NCBI GenBank assembly: GCA_030615365.1
Contig: JAUWZM010000001.1
Location: 25,686-89,685 of the forward strand
Direction: 5' to 3'
Length of the DNA stretch: 64,000 nucleotides
Source: Candidatus Aerophobota bacterium
Lineage (GTDB): Bacteria > Aerophobota > Aerophobia > Aerophobales > B3-G15
This document shows, one piece after another, positions 44,257 to 52,888 of the stretch; positions within the stretch are counted from its first letter, which is position 1, and the number at the start of each line of letters is the position of its first letter. The notes beneath the pieces were generated by a model. It searched no databases and was not told where the DNA came from. It was given only the letters and a program-made list of their open reading frames with translations. Made by a program: the position numbers and the translations under genes.

Positions 44257-44666
44257 TTTAGGTTATTTTTCCTTTCCTTCTCTATTGTTTTGAGCACAAC
44301 TTCCTCAATCTCTTTTAAGCATTTATCACACTTCTCAAAATCTTTTTTGACCTGCTCTAAATTAAATTCAGTGTAATCTACGTAATCCCCTTTTTGTCTG
44401 CTTTTAAACAGCTCTCCATAAAATTGTCCAGTCTCCTTTGAAATAACACCGGGTTTAACAAAACGTTGATTGAATAAGCCTCTCACACCTGAATGTTTGG
44501 AACTTGCAAGTCCTTTAGTTTCAAGTAGTGCCAGAACTACATAAAAAAGACTATAATAAAGACGATTAACTGTTGAAATTAAACGATTTGCAGAGATTAG
44601 GAGTTCAGCGTCTTTTAATGTTTCCTTTGCCTTTTCTAAACGGTAGTAAATAAGCTCACAATTCAT
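44253..44666 (-). CDS. HEPN-domain protein (UPF0332 type)
   Basis: 137 aa, all-helical. [60 protein letters not shown] and [13 protein letters not shown] are the HEPN/UPF0332 signature. Part of a HEPN-MNT toxin-antitoxin or RNase pair with the gene upstream (overlap ATGA). Its own stop overlaps the purL start, so toxin and purL translation are coupled. It lacks the strict Rx4-6H motif of HepT, so the toxic member is uncertain. Confidence 0.85.
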   Translation of the reverse strand: MNCELIYYRLEKAKETLKDAELLISANRLISTVNRLYYSLFYVVLALLETKGLASSKHSGVRGLFNQRFVKPGVISKETGQFYGELFKSRQKGDYVDYTEFNLEQVKKDFEKCDKCLKEIEEVVLKTIEKERKNNLK

Positions 44667-45004
44667 AATGAAATACCTTCAGCCTCAACTTTTCTATGTA
44701 TTGGATGGGTAAAATATAGCCCGTTATTCCACTCTTTTTCGGGAAGAATTAAGGGGTTAATAATGATATCTTCCCCTAACTCCAATTCGTATAAGACAAC
44801 AGAAATTTCATGTTCCAGTTTTGAGGTGACTTTCTTAGTTAAAATAAGAATATCCCAATCCGAATCAGGGACTGCCTTCATTCTTGCTCTGGAGCCAAAA
44901 AGAATAACGATTCCATCCGGGACAATTTCTTTTACATTCTCTTTTATTTTTTTCAAAATAATTTTTTCTTTCTGGCCTACATCAAATTCGTTAATACCTT
45001 TCAT
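44663..45004 (-). CDS. MNT-type minimal nucleotidyltransferase
   Basis: 113 aa. VILFGSRARMKAVPDSDWDI gives the GS loop and catalytic Asp pair of the pol-beta fold; ILPEKEWNNGLYFTHPIHRK follows. Partner of the HEPN gene with a 4-base overlap. MntA enzymes AMPylate their HEPN partner; that is a family-level inference here. ATG 45004 has AGAGGGGGTGG upstream. The ~240 bases up to purQ have no gene, only an open stretch with a CxxC. Confidence 0.87.
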   Translation of the reverse strand: MKGINEFDVGQKEKIILKKIKENVKEIVPDGIVILFGSRARMKAVPDSDWDILILTKKVTSKLEHEISVVLYELELGEDIIINPLILPEKEWNNGLYFTHPIHRKVEAEGISL

Positions 45005-45241
45005 TCACCCACCCCCTCTTGAAGCTCATTGTTATATATCTTCAATAACTATAGCTGTGACTACAACCTGTTGGCATATTTTACAGGTATTTTCATCTGG
45101 GATTCCGCTTTTAGCTTTTTAGTGCTATGAGGATATACATATCTGAACTCTTTCTTTATTCCGCTTATCTCTTGATGTTTCTGGTAGAATTTTGGACAAA
45201 TCGTTTGTATTCACGGTATCGAAGATCAAAAATTCATATTT

Positions 45242-45934
45242 TTACTGACAAATTGATTTAATTATGGATTCCCATATTCCTCGACCATCCTCTGAACCTA
45301 AGATATTCTCCGATGCTCTCTCGGGATGAGGCATCATTCCAAGAACATTACCTTCTTTGTTGCATATTCCTGCTATAGCTTCTACTGATCCATTAGGATT
45401 TGCCTCTCTTAAGAGCCTACCCTCTCTATCACAGTATTTAAAAACTATCTGATTATCTTTTTTTACATTTTTTAAAGTTGAAGTATCCAGATAATAATTT
45501 CCCTCAAAATGGGCGATGGGAATCTTTAAAACCTGTCCCTTCTGGAAAATACGGGTAAAAGGAGTATTATTGTTCTCTACTCTGATATACACATACTTAC
45601 ATATAAAATGAAGACTGCTATTCTTTCTCATTGCACCGGGTAAAATGCCTGCCTCCAGTAAAATCTGAAAACCATTACATATTCCAATAACCAATCCCCC
45701 TTTCTGAATAAACTTTTCTACTCCCCTCATTACCGGGCTGAATCTGGCAATAGCTCCTGTACGCAGGTAGTCTCCATAAGAGAATCCCCCAGGAAGTACA
45801 ATGCAATCATAACTCTTTAAATCTTCCTCTTTGTGCCAGATAAGACTCACATCCTGCCCCATTACCTCTTTTATTACATAGTAGCAGTCATGATCACAAT
45901 TTGATCCCGGAAAAATGACTACGCCAAATCTCAT
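45242..45934 (-). CDS. purQ: Phosphoribosylformylglycinamidine synthase subunit PurQ
   Basis: 230 aa, class I glutamine amidotransferase of FGAM synthase. [57 protein letters not shown] with the nucleophile Cys, and [10 protein letters not shown] with the His-x-Glu. Supplies ammonia to PurL. Its ATG overlaps the purS stop by four bases. Confidence 0.95.
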   Translation of the reverse strand: MRFGVVIFPGSNCDHDCYYVIKEVMGQDVSLIWHKEEDLKSYDCIVLPGGFSYGDYLRTGAIARFSPVMRGVEKFIQKGGLVIGICNGFQILLEAGILPGAMRKNSSLHFICKYVYIRVENNNTPFTRIFQKGQVLKIPIAHFEGNYYLDTSTLKNVKKDNQIVFKYCDREGRLLREANPNGSVEAIAGICNKEGNVLGMMPHPERASENILGSEDGRGIWESIIKSICQ

Positions 45935-46182
45935 TTTTTCTCCTCAATCTCATACTCATAATTTTCTATCACCGGATTTACTAAGAGTTTTTTGCACATA
46001 TCCTCAATTTCTTTTTTTACTTCTTTTTTATCTTTTATATCTAACTGTACCTGCAGATATTTTCCCATCCTCACTTTTCCCACCCCCTGATATCCCAGGG
46101 AATACAGAGCGTTCTTTATGGTTATTCCTTGAGGATCGGCTACCCCTTCTTTTAAACTGACATAAATTTTAACCTGGAACAT
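45931..46182 (-). CDS. purS: Phosphoribosylformylglycinamidine synthase subunit PurS
   Basis: 83 aa. [20 protein letters not shown] then [20 protein letters not shown] is the PurS fold that bridges PurQ and PurL. Starts four bases after the frameshifted guaA frame ends and overlaps purQ, so the three are one operon. Confidence 0.93.
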   Translation of the reverse strand: MFQVKIYVSLKEGVADPQGITIKNALYSLGYQGVGKVRMGKYLQVQLDIKDKKEVKKEIEDMCKKLLVNPVIENYEYEIEEKK

Positions 46183-46185
46183 TAT

Positions 46186-47731
46186 TTACTCCCATTCAAT
46201 AGTGCTGGGTGGTTTGGAACTAATATCGTAAACTACCCTGTTTACTCCCTTCACCTCATTAATAATGCGATGAGATTTTCTCTAAAAGACCATAGGGAAG
46301 ATGAGCCCAATCAGCGGTCATGCCATCCAGGCTGGTTACTACTCTAAGGGCAATAGTGTACTCATAGGTGCGTTTGTCTCCCATTACGCCCACGCTTTTT
46401 ATTGGTAACAACACAGGGAAAGATTGCCAGATTTTAGAATAGTCCTTATAATTTTTCATCTCTTCCCTCATTTTAGTATCAGCTTCACACAGAATCCTAA
46501 GGCAGGACCGGGTAACCTCACCCACAATCCTCACCGCAAGACCGGGTCCAGGAAAGGGCTGTCGGTTAATAATTCCCCCAGGAAGGCCTAACTCTTTCCC
46601 CAAGATTCTCACCTCGTCCTTGAATAAATCCTTCAGGGGTTCAATTAATTTAAGATGCATTTTCGCAGGTAAGCCCCCCACATTATGGTGGGATTTAATA
46701 GTAGTAGAAGGTACTCCTTTTGCTGAGCGTGATTCAATTACATCAGGGTAAAGGGTCCCCTGAGCTAAAAAATCTATTTCCCCTAATTTTTTAGCTTCCT
46801 CTGTAAAAATATTGATGAACTCATTTCCAATAATTTTTCTCTTTTTCTCAGGATCAACTACTCCTTTAAGCCTGGTTAAAAACCTATTTTTTGCATTCAC
46901 ATAGTGAAGGTGAAAGTGATTCTTAAAAGTCTTTACCACTTCTTCGGGCTCTCCTTGACGAAGGAGAGCATTGTTAATAAATACGCACTCTAAGTTTTTT
47001 CCAATAGCTTTGTGTATCAGCATAGCTGTTACTGAAGAATCAACTCCCCCACTTAAGGCACAAATTACTCTCCCCTTGCCCACCTCTTTCCTTATCTTCT
47101 CAATAGAGTAATTCACAATACCACTCATAGTCCAGCTGCCTGAACATTCACAAACCTTAAAGAGAAAATTCTGTAGTATCTTTCCTCCTTGAGGTGTATG
47201 AATCACCTCGGGATGAAATTGAACTCCATAAAGTTTCCTTTTATTATCTCTCATGCTGGCTATTTTACAGTTTTTAGTATGAGCTATCACTTCAAAATCA
47301 GAGGGAAGATTTATTATCTGATCTTTATGGCTCATCCACACTTCTATACAAGGAGGAACCTGGTAAAACAAATCCTGATGATCATCAATATGAAGCTCGC
47401 TCGCTCCGTATTCTCTTTGTCGAGAGGGGGAAACCTCTCCCCTAAAAAGATGGGCTAACGCCTGTGCACCATAGCAAATACCTAATACAGGAATCCCAAG
47501 CTGAAAAATATTTAATTCAGGCAAAGGAGCCCCTTTTTCAGAGACACTGGCTGGACCACCGGAAAGAATAATTCCCTTAGGTTTTAACTTAGCCAGCTCT
47601 GAAGCTGATATATCATACGGGACAAACTCACAGTACACATTGCACTCCCTTGCCCGTCTTAAAATTAGCTGATTGTACTGAGAGCCAAAATCTAATATGG
47701 CCACCATTTCCCTATCAGGTTTTTGAGACAA
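46186..47731 (-). CDS. guaA: GMP synthase (glutamine-hydrolysing), frameshifted near its 3' end
   Basis: Converts XMP to GMP. Amidotransferase half: [30 protein letters not shown] (nucleophile Cys), FHPEV. ATP-pyrophosphatase half: [20 protein letters not shown]; dimerisation domain [19 protein letters not shown]. The main frame stops at 46259 after [10 protein letters not shown]. In another frame the missing end continues directly: [20 protein letters not shown] and PSTIEWE to a stop at 46186, three bases from purS. One indel near 46268-46276 separates them. Those last ~27 residues close the XMP site and are needed, so this is a recent mutation, a sequencing error, or recoding. Confidence 0.9.
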
Positions 47732-47743
47732 AATAGGCTCCTT

Positions 47744-48505
47744 TTATATTCTTACTGCAATTCCTTTTTGCTTCAAGTATCTTTTTGTCTGGGCTATAGT
47801 ATACTTTTTGTAGTGAAATATAGAGGCAGCCAGAGCAGCATCGGCCTTACCTTCTTTAAATACCTCGTAGATATGCTCTAAGGTTCCCGCTCCTCCTGAT
47901 GCTACTACCGGAATATTAACCAGATCAGCAACAGCTTTGGTGAGGTTAATGTCATAGCCTTCTTTTGTTCCATCTTTATCCATACTGGTCAGAAGGATTT
48001 CGCCAGCTCCTGATTCTTCAACGTTCCTGGTCCATTTCAGGACATCAATTCCCGTAGGAGTTCTTCCCCCATACGTATACACTTCCCACTGAAAGTTACC
48101 ATTTACCTCTTTCGCATCTATAGCCACTACTATACACTGTTTGCCAAATCTCTCCGACGCTCTTTTTATTAAATCAGGGTCCTTCACTGCTTCTGTATTA
48201 ATGGAAATCTTATCAGCACCGGCATTGAGAAGATTACGAATATCCTCAAGAGTTCTTATTCCACCTCCTACAGTGAGAGGTGTAGAAATTCCCTGGGCCA
48301 CCTTTTTTACAACATCAATTATAGTCCCTCTTCCCTCATGAGAGGCAGTAATATCCAGAAAAGTAATTTCATCGGCTCCTTCAGCTTCATAAATTTTGGC
48401 ATTTTCTACAGGATCACCCGCATCTTTAAGCTTCACAAAATTTATCCCCTTCACTACTCTTCCCCCCATCACGTCTAAACAAGGTATTATTCTTTTAGTT
48501 AACAT
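47744..48505 (-). CDS. hisF: Imidazole glycerol phosphate synthase cyclase subunit HisF
   Basis: 253 aa from ATG 48505 (GGAGG upstream; the TTG at 48523 is not needed). TIM barrel: [20 protein letters not shown] with the catalytic Asp, [49 protein letters not shown] with the second Asp, and [14 protein letters not shown]. Makes IGP and AICAR from PRFAR with ammonia from HisH. AICAR re-enters purine synthesis, which fits its operon with guaA and pur genes. Confidence 0.95.
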   Translation of the reverse strand: MLTKRIIPCLDVMGGRVVKGINFVKLKDAGDPVENAKIYEAEGADEITFLDITASHEGRGTIIDVVKKVAQGISTPLTVGGGIRTLEDIRNLLNAGADKISINTEAVKDPDLIKRASERFGKQCIVVAIDAKEVNGNFQWEVYTYGGRTPTGIDVLKWTRNVEESGAGEILLTSMDKDGTKEGYDINLTKAVADLVNIPVVASGGAGTLEHIYEVFKEGKADAALAASIFHYKKYTIAQTKRYLKQKGIAVRI

Positions 48506-49115
48506 TTTTCGTGAGACCTCCAAATTTTTTTAAAATTTTCAATCCTAACCCCTGGGATTTTTCAGGATGGAACTGACAGGCAAAAATGTTATCTTTGCCA
48601 ACACTAGAGGCAAATTCTAGACCATAGCAAGTGGTAGTGGTAATTATTCCCTTGTCCTCAGGAATTACATAGTAAGAGTGAACAAAATAAAAGTGCGATC
48701 CATCAGGAATATTTTTTAACAAAGGGCAGGTTTTTTTAATTTTTATAGTATTCCAGCCCATGTGAGGAATTTTCATCCCCTTGTGGAAAGAAAAATGTAG
48801 TACCCTGCCTTTAAATACATTAAGACCTCTGGACGTGCCAAATTCTTCACTTTCAGTAAAAAGAACCTGCATACCAAGGCAAATCCCTAAAAAAGGACGA
48901 CCCGAAGCAATAAAATTAAGGATAGGTTGAATGAGGTTATTTCTCTTGAGATTCCTCATGCAATCTCTGAAAGACCCTACCCCTGGTAAAACCAGTCCCT
49001 GAGATTCTTTAATTTTAGCCGAATCCCTGGTAATTAAAACCTCGCACCCTATTCTCCTTAGTCCTCCTTCCAGGCTTCTAAGATTTCCCATTCCATAATC
49101 TACAATAGCAATCAT
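48495..49115 (-). CDS. hisH: Imidazole glycerol phosphate synthase glutaminase subunit HisH
   Basis: 206 aa class I amidotransferase. [48 protein letters not shown] with the nucleophile Cys, and [12 protein letters not shown]. First gene of the minus-strand operon, overlapping hisF. ATG 49115 is 30 bases downstream of a good promoter. No other his genes are in the window. Confidence 0.95.
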   Translation of the reverse strand: MIAIVDYGMGNLRSLEGGLRRIGCEVLITRDSAKIKESQGLVLPGVGSFRDCMRNLKRNNLIQPILNFIASGRPFLGICLGMQVLFTESEEFGTSRGLNVFKGRVLHFSFHKGMKIPHMGWNTIKIKKTCPLLKNIPDGSHFYFVHSYYVIPEDKGIITTTTCYGLEFASSVGKDNIFACQFHPEKSQGLGLKILKKFGGLTKNVN

Positions 49116-49147
49116 AATATGCCTTTACTACGAAAATTTGCCTTATA

Positions 49148-49175
49148 ATTATAGCAGATTTCTTCAAAGAAGCAA
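49148..49175 (-). promoter_or_regulatory. Sigma-70 promoter for the hisH-hisF-guaA-pur operon
   Basis: On the minus strand TTGCTT (49175-49170), 16-base spacer, TATAAT (49153-49148). The transcript would start ~25 bases before the hisH ATG. The -10 is perfect; the -35 is weak. No purine-riboswitch-like structure fits in such a short leader. Confidence 0.55.
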
Positions 49176-49313
49176 AAACTCAATTTGGTTTTGTCTAAGA
49201 TTCATTCAAGCATTTCCCTGGCTTTAAATTTTTAAATTGGAATGGAGAATTGACGAGTTTTTATTTCTTGGCACAATATTCATAAATTGAAATTATATGC
49301 AAAAATTAAAAAA

Positions 49314-49515
49314 TTGTAACAGTTCAGGCCACTAAGTCACCAAGGCACAAAGAAGTGATATGAACTCGTTTGTTTCGTTGTTGAGTCGTTGGTCTTTGGG
49401 TCACTTGCCTTTAGCCATTCGCCCTTGGCCTTTTGTCTCTTTAACTCATCAACGCATTAGCGCTTTTACGCATTTATCTTGGTGTCTTCGTGTCTTGGTG
49501 GCTGGATAGTAACAA
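49314..49515. repeat. ~200-bp element with imperfect inverted ends
   Basis: Left end TTGTAACAGTTCAGGCCACT then AAGTCACCAAGGCAC; right end, read on the minus strand, TTGTTACTATCCAGCCACCA then AGACACGAAGACACC. These ends are complementary at about two thirds of positions. The interior (GTTTCGTTGTTGAGTCG...) is non-coding. A dispersed MITE-like repeat in the hisH-mtlD gap; the rest of that gap has no gene. Confidence 0.55.
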
Positions 49516-49602
49516 AAAATTAACCGATCCAGATTATATATCTTATTAAAGAACAACACTTTTTCGCGCAAAAATAAAATAAGCACTTTAAGGAGTAATC
49601 TT

Positions 49603-50778
49603 GTGAAAAAAGCAATCCAGTTTGGGGCAGGAAAAATTGGGCGAGGTTTTTTAGGAGAACTCTTCAGTCAGTCAGGTTATGAGGTAGTATTTGTAGATAT
49701 TGATGAGGAGGTCATTTCTCATCTCAATCAGAAAAGAGTCTATCGAATAAAAACCGTGGGGGATAACCCTAAGGTAATTGAAGTAAGAAATGTAAGGGGT
49801 GTGAGTGCGCAAAATGTAGAGAGAGTGAGCTATGAAATTGCCAATGCTCAAATTGCGGCTACAGCCGTAGGAGCCAGAGCACTTAAGGCTATTGCACCTC
49901 TTATTGCCAGGGGATTAGAAAGAAGAGCTGCACGTAAGATAAAAGAGCCACTCAATATAATAATTTGCGAGAATCTTCTCTATTCTTCCCAGATTCTCAA
50001 GGAATATATTTGGGAACAGTTAAGTACTGAAGGAAAAGTTTATGCTGAAGCCCACTTAGGTTTGATCGAATCGGTGGTGAGCAGGATGGTGCCCATAGTT
50101 TCTGAGAGAATAGGAAATGAGGATCCCCTATTAATTATAACAGAAGAGTATGATGTGTTGCCAGTCGATAAGGGGGGATTCATAGGCAGGATTCCCAAAA
50201 TAAAGGGTTTGATACCCTACGATAATTTATCAGCTTACACAGAAAGAAAATTGTTTACGCACAATACAGGACATGCCCTCTGTTCCTATTGGGGATATTT
50301 AAGAGGATATACATATATATTTGAAGCCGTGCAGGATGATAGAGTAAGAAATATGGTACTCGGGGCTCTGCAAGAGTCCGGCCAGGCACTTATCCAAAAG
50401 CACGGGTTTACCGCCCAGGGACACCAAAAATATATCAAGGATTTATTGAGACGATTTAATAATATTGCCTTAAAGGATAGCGTAGCTCGGGGAGCGAAGG
50501 ATCCCATTCGCAAATTAGGACCGCAGGAAAGATTAGTAGGGGCAGCAAATTTAGCCAGGGAATTTGGAATTGAACCCGATTATCTCGCTCGGGGTATAGC
50601 TGCCGCCCTTTGCTATGATAATCCTAAGGATAAAGAGGCAATTGAACTCTCCCAAAGGTTAAAAGATCAAGGAGTGGACACTGTTTTAAAAGATATTTGT
50701 AATCTTGAACCAGAGGGCAAGTTGGCTCTTTTGATTAAAGAAAAACTGAAAGAGGTACCTATGTTGAAAGGAAGGTAA
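49603..50778 (+). CDS. mtlD: Mannitol-1-phosphate 5-dehydrogenase
   Basis: 391 aa. Polyol dehydrogenase of the long-chain mannitol family, interconverting mannitol-1-P and Fru-6-P with NAD(H). KAIQFGAGKIGRGFLGELFS is the NAD site; NLLYSSQILKEYIW, VSRMVPIVSERIGNEDPL, and the catalytic K-x5-N-x2-H block in KLFTHNTGHALCSYWGYLRG are present. GTG 49603 follows AAGGAG. No PTS gene is nearby, so a role in redox balance or mannitol as compatible solute is possible. Confidence 0.9.
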   Translation: MKKAIQFGAGKIGRGFLGELFSQSGYEVVFVDIDEEVISHLNQKRVYRIKTVGDNPKVIEVRNVRGVSAQNVERVSYEIANAQIAATAVGARALKAIAPLIARGLERRAARKIKEPLNIIICENLLYSSQILKEYIWEQLSTEGKVYAEAHLGLIESVVSRMVPIVSERIGNEDPLLIITEEYDVLPVDKGGFIGRIPKIKGLIPYDNLSAYTERKLFTHNTGHALCSYWGYLRGYTYIFEAVQDDRVRNMVLGALQESGQALIQKHGFTAQGHQKYIKDLLRRFNNIALKDSVARGAKDPIRKLGPQERLVGAANLAREFGIEPDYLARGIAAALCYDNPKDKEAIELSQRLKDQGVDTVLKDICNLEPEGKLALLIKEKLKEVPMLKGR

Positions 50779-50941
50779 TCTTTTATGCACGCGACTATAC
50801 TGAAAAGGTTGGACAGTTGGACGAGAATTGCCGCAATTGGACATAGTACCCTTTCTCCTGTTATGCTTCCGGTGTATGGCAAGATGATGTTCATATTTTA
50901 TTACTTGTATCTCTGTTATATTTATTGTGTCGTTGAAATAT

Positions 50942-51029
50942 GGTAGATAACGTTTTTAGTGTATGCGAAGTTCCGCCGAGGTCGGAATTCAGGAGAACAA
51001 AGTGAGTTGTATACACCGTGTTATCTGCC
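50942..51029. repeat. 88-bp element with inverted ends GGTAGATAAC/GTTATCTGCC
   Basis: GGTAGATAAC at left and GTTATCTGCC at right, with further pairing TTAGTGTATGCGAAGTT against a similar ATACACCG stretch and a GC-rich centre TCCGCCGAGGTCGGA. Small MITE-like hairpin in the mtlD-orphan gap. Only one copy is in the window. Confidence 0.5.
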
Positions 51030-51041
51030 GTTGCTACTTCT

Positions 51042-52313
51042 CTAATCCTTTTCAAGAACAGAATCCATCCATCCACGAACATTTATTCCTTTAGCTCTGG
51101 TACTATCAATAAGTTCTTCATGCCACCAACCCCATTTATAAAGACTCGCTGGTGGTTCGAGAGTAAGGGTGTACCACAGGCAAGTGGCCAGCCATTCATT
51201 TACCGGTGTTCTATTATCACCAAGATAGGCATATACCCTAAGTATCTCATTCTTAGGGTCAAATCCAAGGTCAATATGTCCTAAATCCAACAGAAGAAAT
51301 TGGTGAGGAACATTCTGTAGCCACTTATCAAGTCCAAGTGCGTAGCCAAAAAGAAGATGGCCAAGACGTTTTCTTTCTGTCCCTTTGATGCGTGTCGGTA
51401 TGTCCCAGGTCAAAGTGCCGATACTGTGAATCCAGCCTTCAATCCAGCGAAAAGTGCTGTGATGACAATCGGATAAACCATGGGCTCCATGTGCAAGGGC
51501 ACAACATATCCTGTAAAGTTCCCTTTTTTCAGGATCGGTAATTTTAGAGAGGGTATCACGATACTCCTTTCTATAATTCGGATAAATCTTTGGCAATCCT
51601 GCTGTCTTTGATATTTCATTGTCGAGTTCCATTCCCTGGCCACCCTCTTGATAACAGTTTTTATCAACTGTTCCCCGATCTTCATTATGTTTTGCAAAAA
51701 ACTCGAAAGGGAGAAGCATGCGTTCCATCATCAGTTTCTGCAGATCTGTAAACTCAGATAGAGGACCAAGCCATTCAAATGTTCGCTGGATAAAGCTCCT
51801 GGCATATGGAAATTCTGCTACCAAATGATCTTTAGCCCTACCATCAAGATATCCTTTAAGTACAGTTTCAATCACCTGCATGCTTTCAACGTCATTTGGT
51901 TGTGTTGATCGTGTGCCCTGACCTATCCAACACCCCGGATGAAAAGCCTGTTCGGATAAATGCCCTGTCCCAATAGCATTCAGGATTTCATCAATGGTGA
52001 CCGGAACACCATTATCACAACAGACTAAGCTTGCGATATGATTACGTATTCTTCGAGTATTGTCATCAAGAAATCCAAGCTTTTCCTGCATTGAGTTTAT
52101 AGATCTTATTTCATCATTCCAGTCTCCTTCCTTTGCATGAGCAAATCCCCACTGAGAGTATCTCATTATCACATTACCCTCATTATCGATACTATATGTT
52201 AAGTGCTCATCAGATTTGAATGAAGATAAATCATTTTCACCGGTATAGACTATTTCAAATCCTGGTTGTACCATGCCATATTGTACAAACTGATCTTTCT
52301 TTTTACTATTCAT
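51042..52313 (-). CDS. Uncharacterised protein, 423 aa
   Basis: I do not recognise this protein. It is soluble, without signal peptide or membrane segments, and rich in Trp and His. A cluster CCALAHGAHGLSDCHHSTFR followed by WIEGWIHSIGTLTWDI (~residues 275-310) has Cys/His that could bind metal. Other dense stretches are WIGQGTRSTQPNDVES and TCLWYTLTLEPPASLYKWGW. ATG 52313 has AGGAGGA upstream, so it is probably expressed. No operon partner; it stands alone between the mtlD gap repeat and a transposase fragment. Confidence 0.7.
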   Translation of the reverse strand: MNSKKKDQFVQYGMVQPGFEIVYTGENDLSSFKSDEHLTYSIDNEGNVIMRYSQWGFAHAKEGDWNDEIRSINSMQEKLGFLDDNTRRIRNHIASLVCCDNGVPVTIDEILNAIGTGHLSEQAFHPGCWIGQGTRSTQPNDVESMQVIETVLKGYLDGRAKDHLVAEFPYARSFIQRTFEWLGPLSEFTDLQKLMMERMLLPFEFFAKHNEDRGTVDKNCYQEGGQGMELDNEISKTAGLPKIYPNYRKEYRDTLSKITDPEKRELYRICCALAHGAHGLSDCHHSTFRWIEGWIHSIGTLTWDIPTRIKGTERKRLGHLLFGYALGLDKWLQNVPHQFLLLDLGHIDLGFDPKNEILRVYAYLGDNRTPVNEWLATCLWYTLTLEPPASLYKWGWWHEELIDSTRAKGINVRGWMDSVLEKD

Positions 52314-52471
52314 AGTCCATCCTCCTTAATCTTCCTTTTTCGTCCAGGGGCTATTTTGATTCTATTATTTCCTATTTTTGTCTTTATTATCCTATATTTA
52401 TTCAGTTTGTCAAAGAAAGATGTTTGCAGCGTCAATTAAAGTTTAAAAGTGCACTATTTGATCCTTGATTA

Positions 52472-52793
52472 TTGCCAAAAAATGAGATCCCCATCATTCG
52501 ATTTGAAAGAGCAAAAAGGGAGAAAAGATCCTTGTTTAGAGACTTTGTGATACCTTCTCCTTACAAATCAACAAAGGATATTTTCTGCCTCAGGGTAAAA
52601 AGAAAGGTAGATGCTTATCATAAAATTTCCATTAGTAACCTTAAACTAAAGGTGCATAAGGCTCCTCTCAGGAAAGAGGTTGAGTGCCCCTGATGAGAAA
52701 ACAGGAATAGCAGAAGTTAGAATTTGGCATAAAGACATCCTTACTGATATTTATCCGGTTAAGAATTCTGATCTTAATTTAGTGACATTTTAA
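52472..52793 (+). pseudogene. Transposase C-terminal remnant
   Basis: The frame from 52472 reads IPIIRFERAKREKRSLFRDF then KSTKDIFCLRVKRKVDAYHK and LKLKVHKAPLRKEVE. After a one-base shift near 52690 it continues PDEKTGIAEVRIWHKDILTD, YPVKNSDLNLVTF and stops at 52793. This is the C-terminal beta-barrel domain of an integrase-type (DDE, rve) transposase, with the catalytic part absent. The other bases between 52314 and 52888 show no gene. Confidence 0.7.
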
Positions 52794-52888
52794 ATTTTAG
52801 CTAACATCTTATCAAGGATTTCAGTTCTTTGTCTGTGCAGAGTGAAAACAATGCTGGGCTGCGCCCTCATCCTCACAAAGATATTGCC

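Noticed and set aside
45005..45241. Open stretch with a CxxC (NTCKICQQVVV) upstream of the MNT gene
   Set aside because: Too short, no start codon with a ribosome site, and no recognisable family.
50802..50945. Small frames on both strands after mtlD
   Set aside because: No ribosome site, no similarity and no consistent codon use; treated as non-coding.
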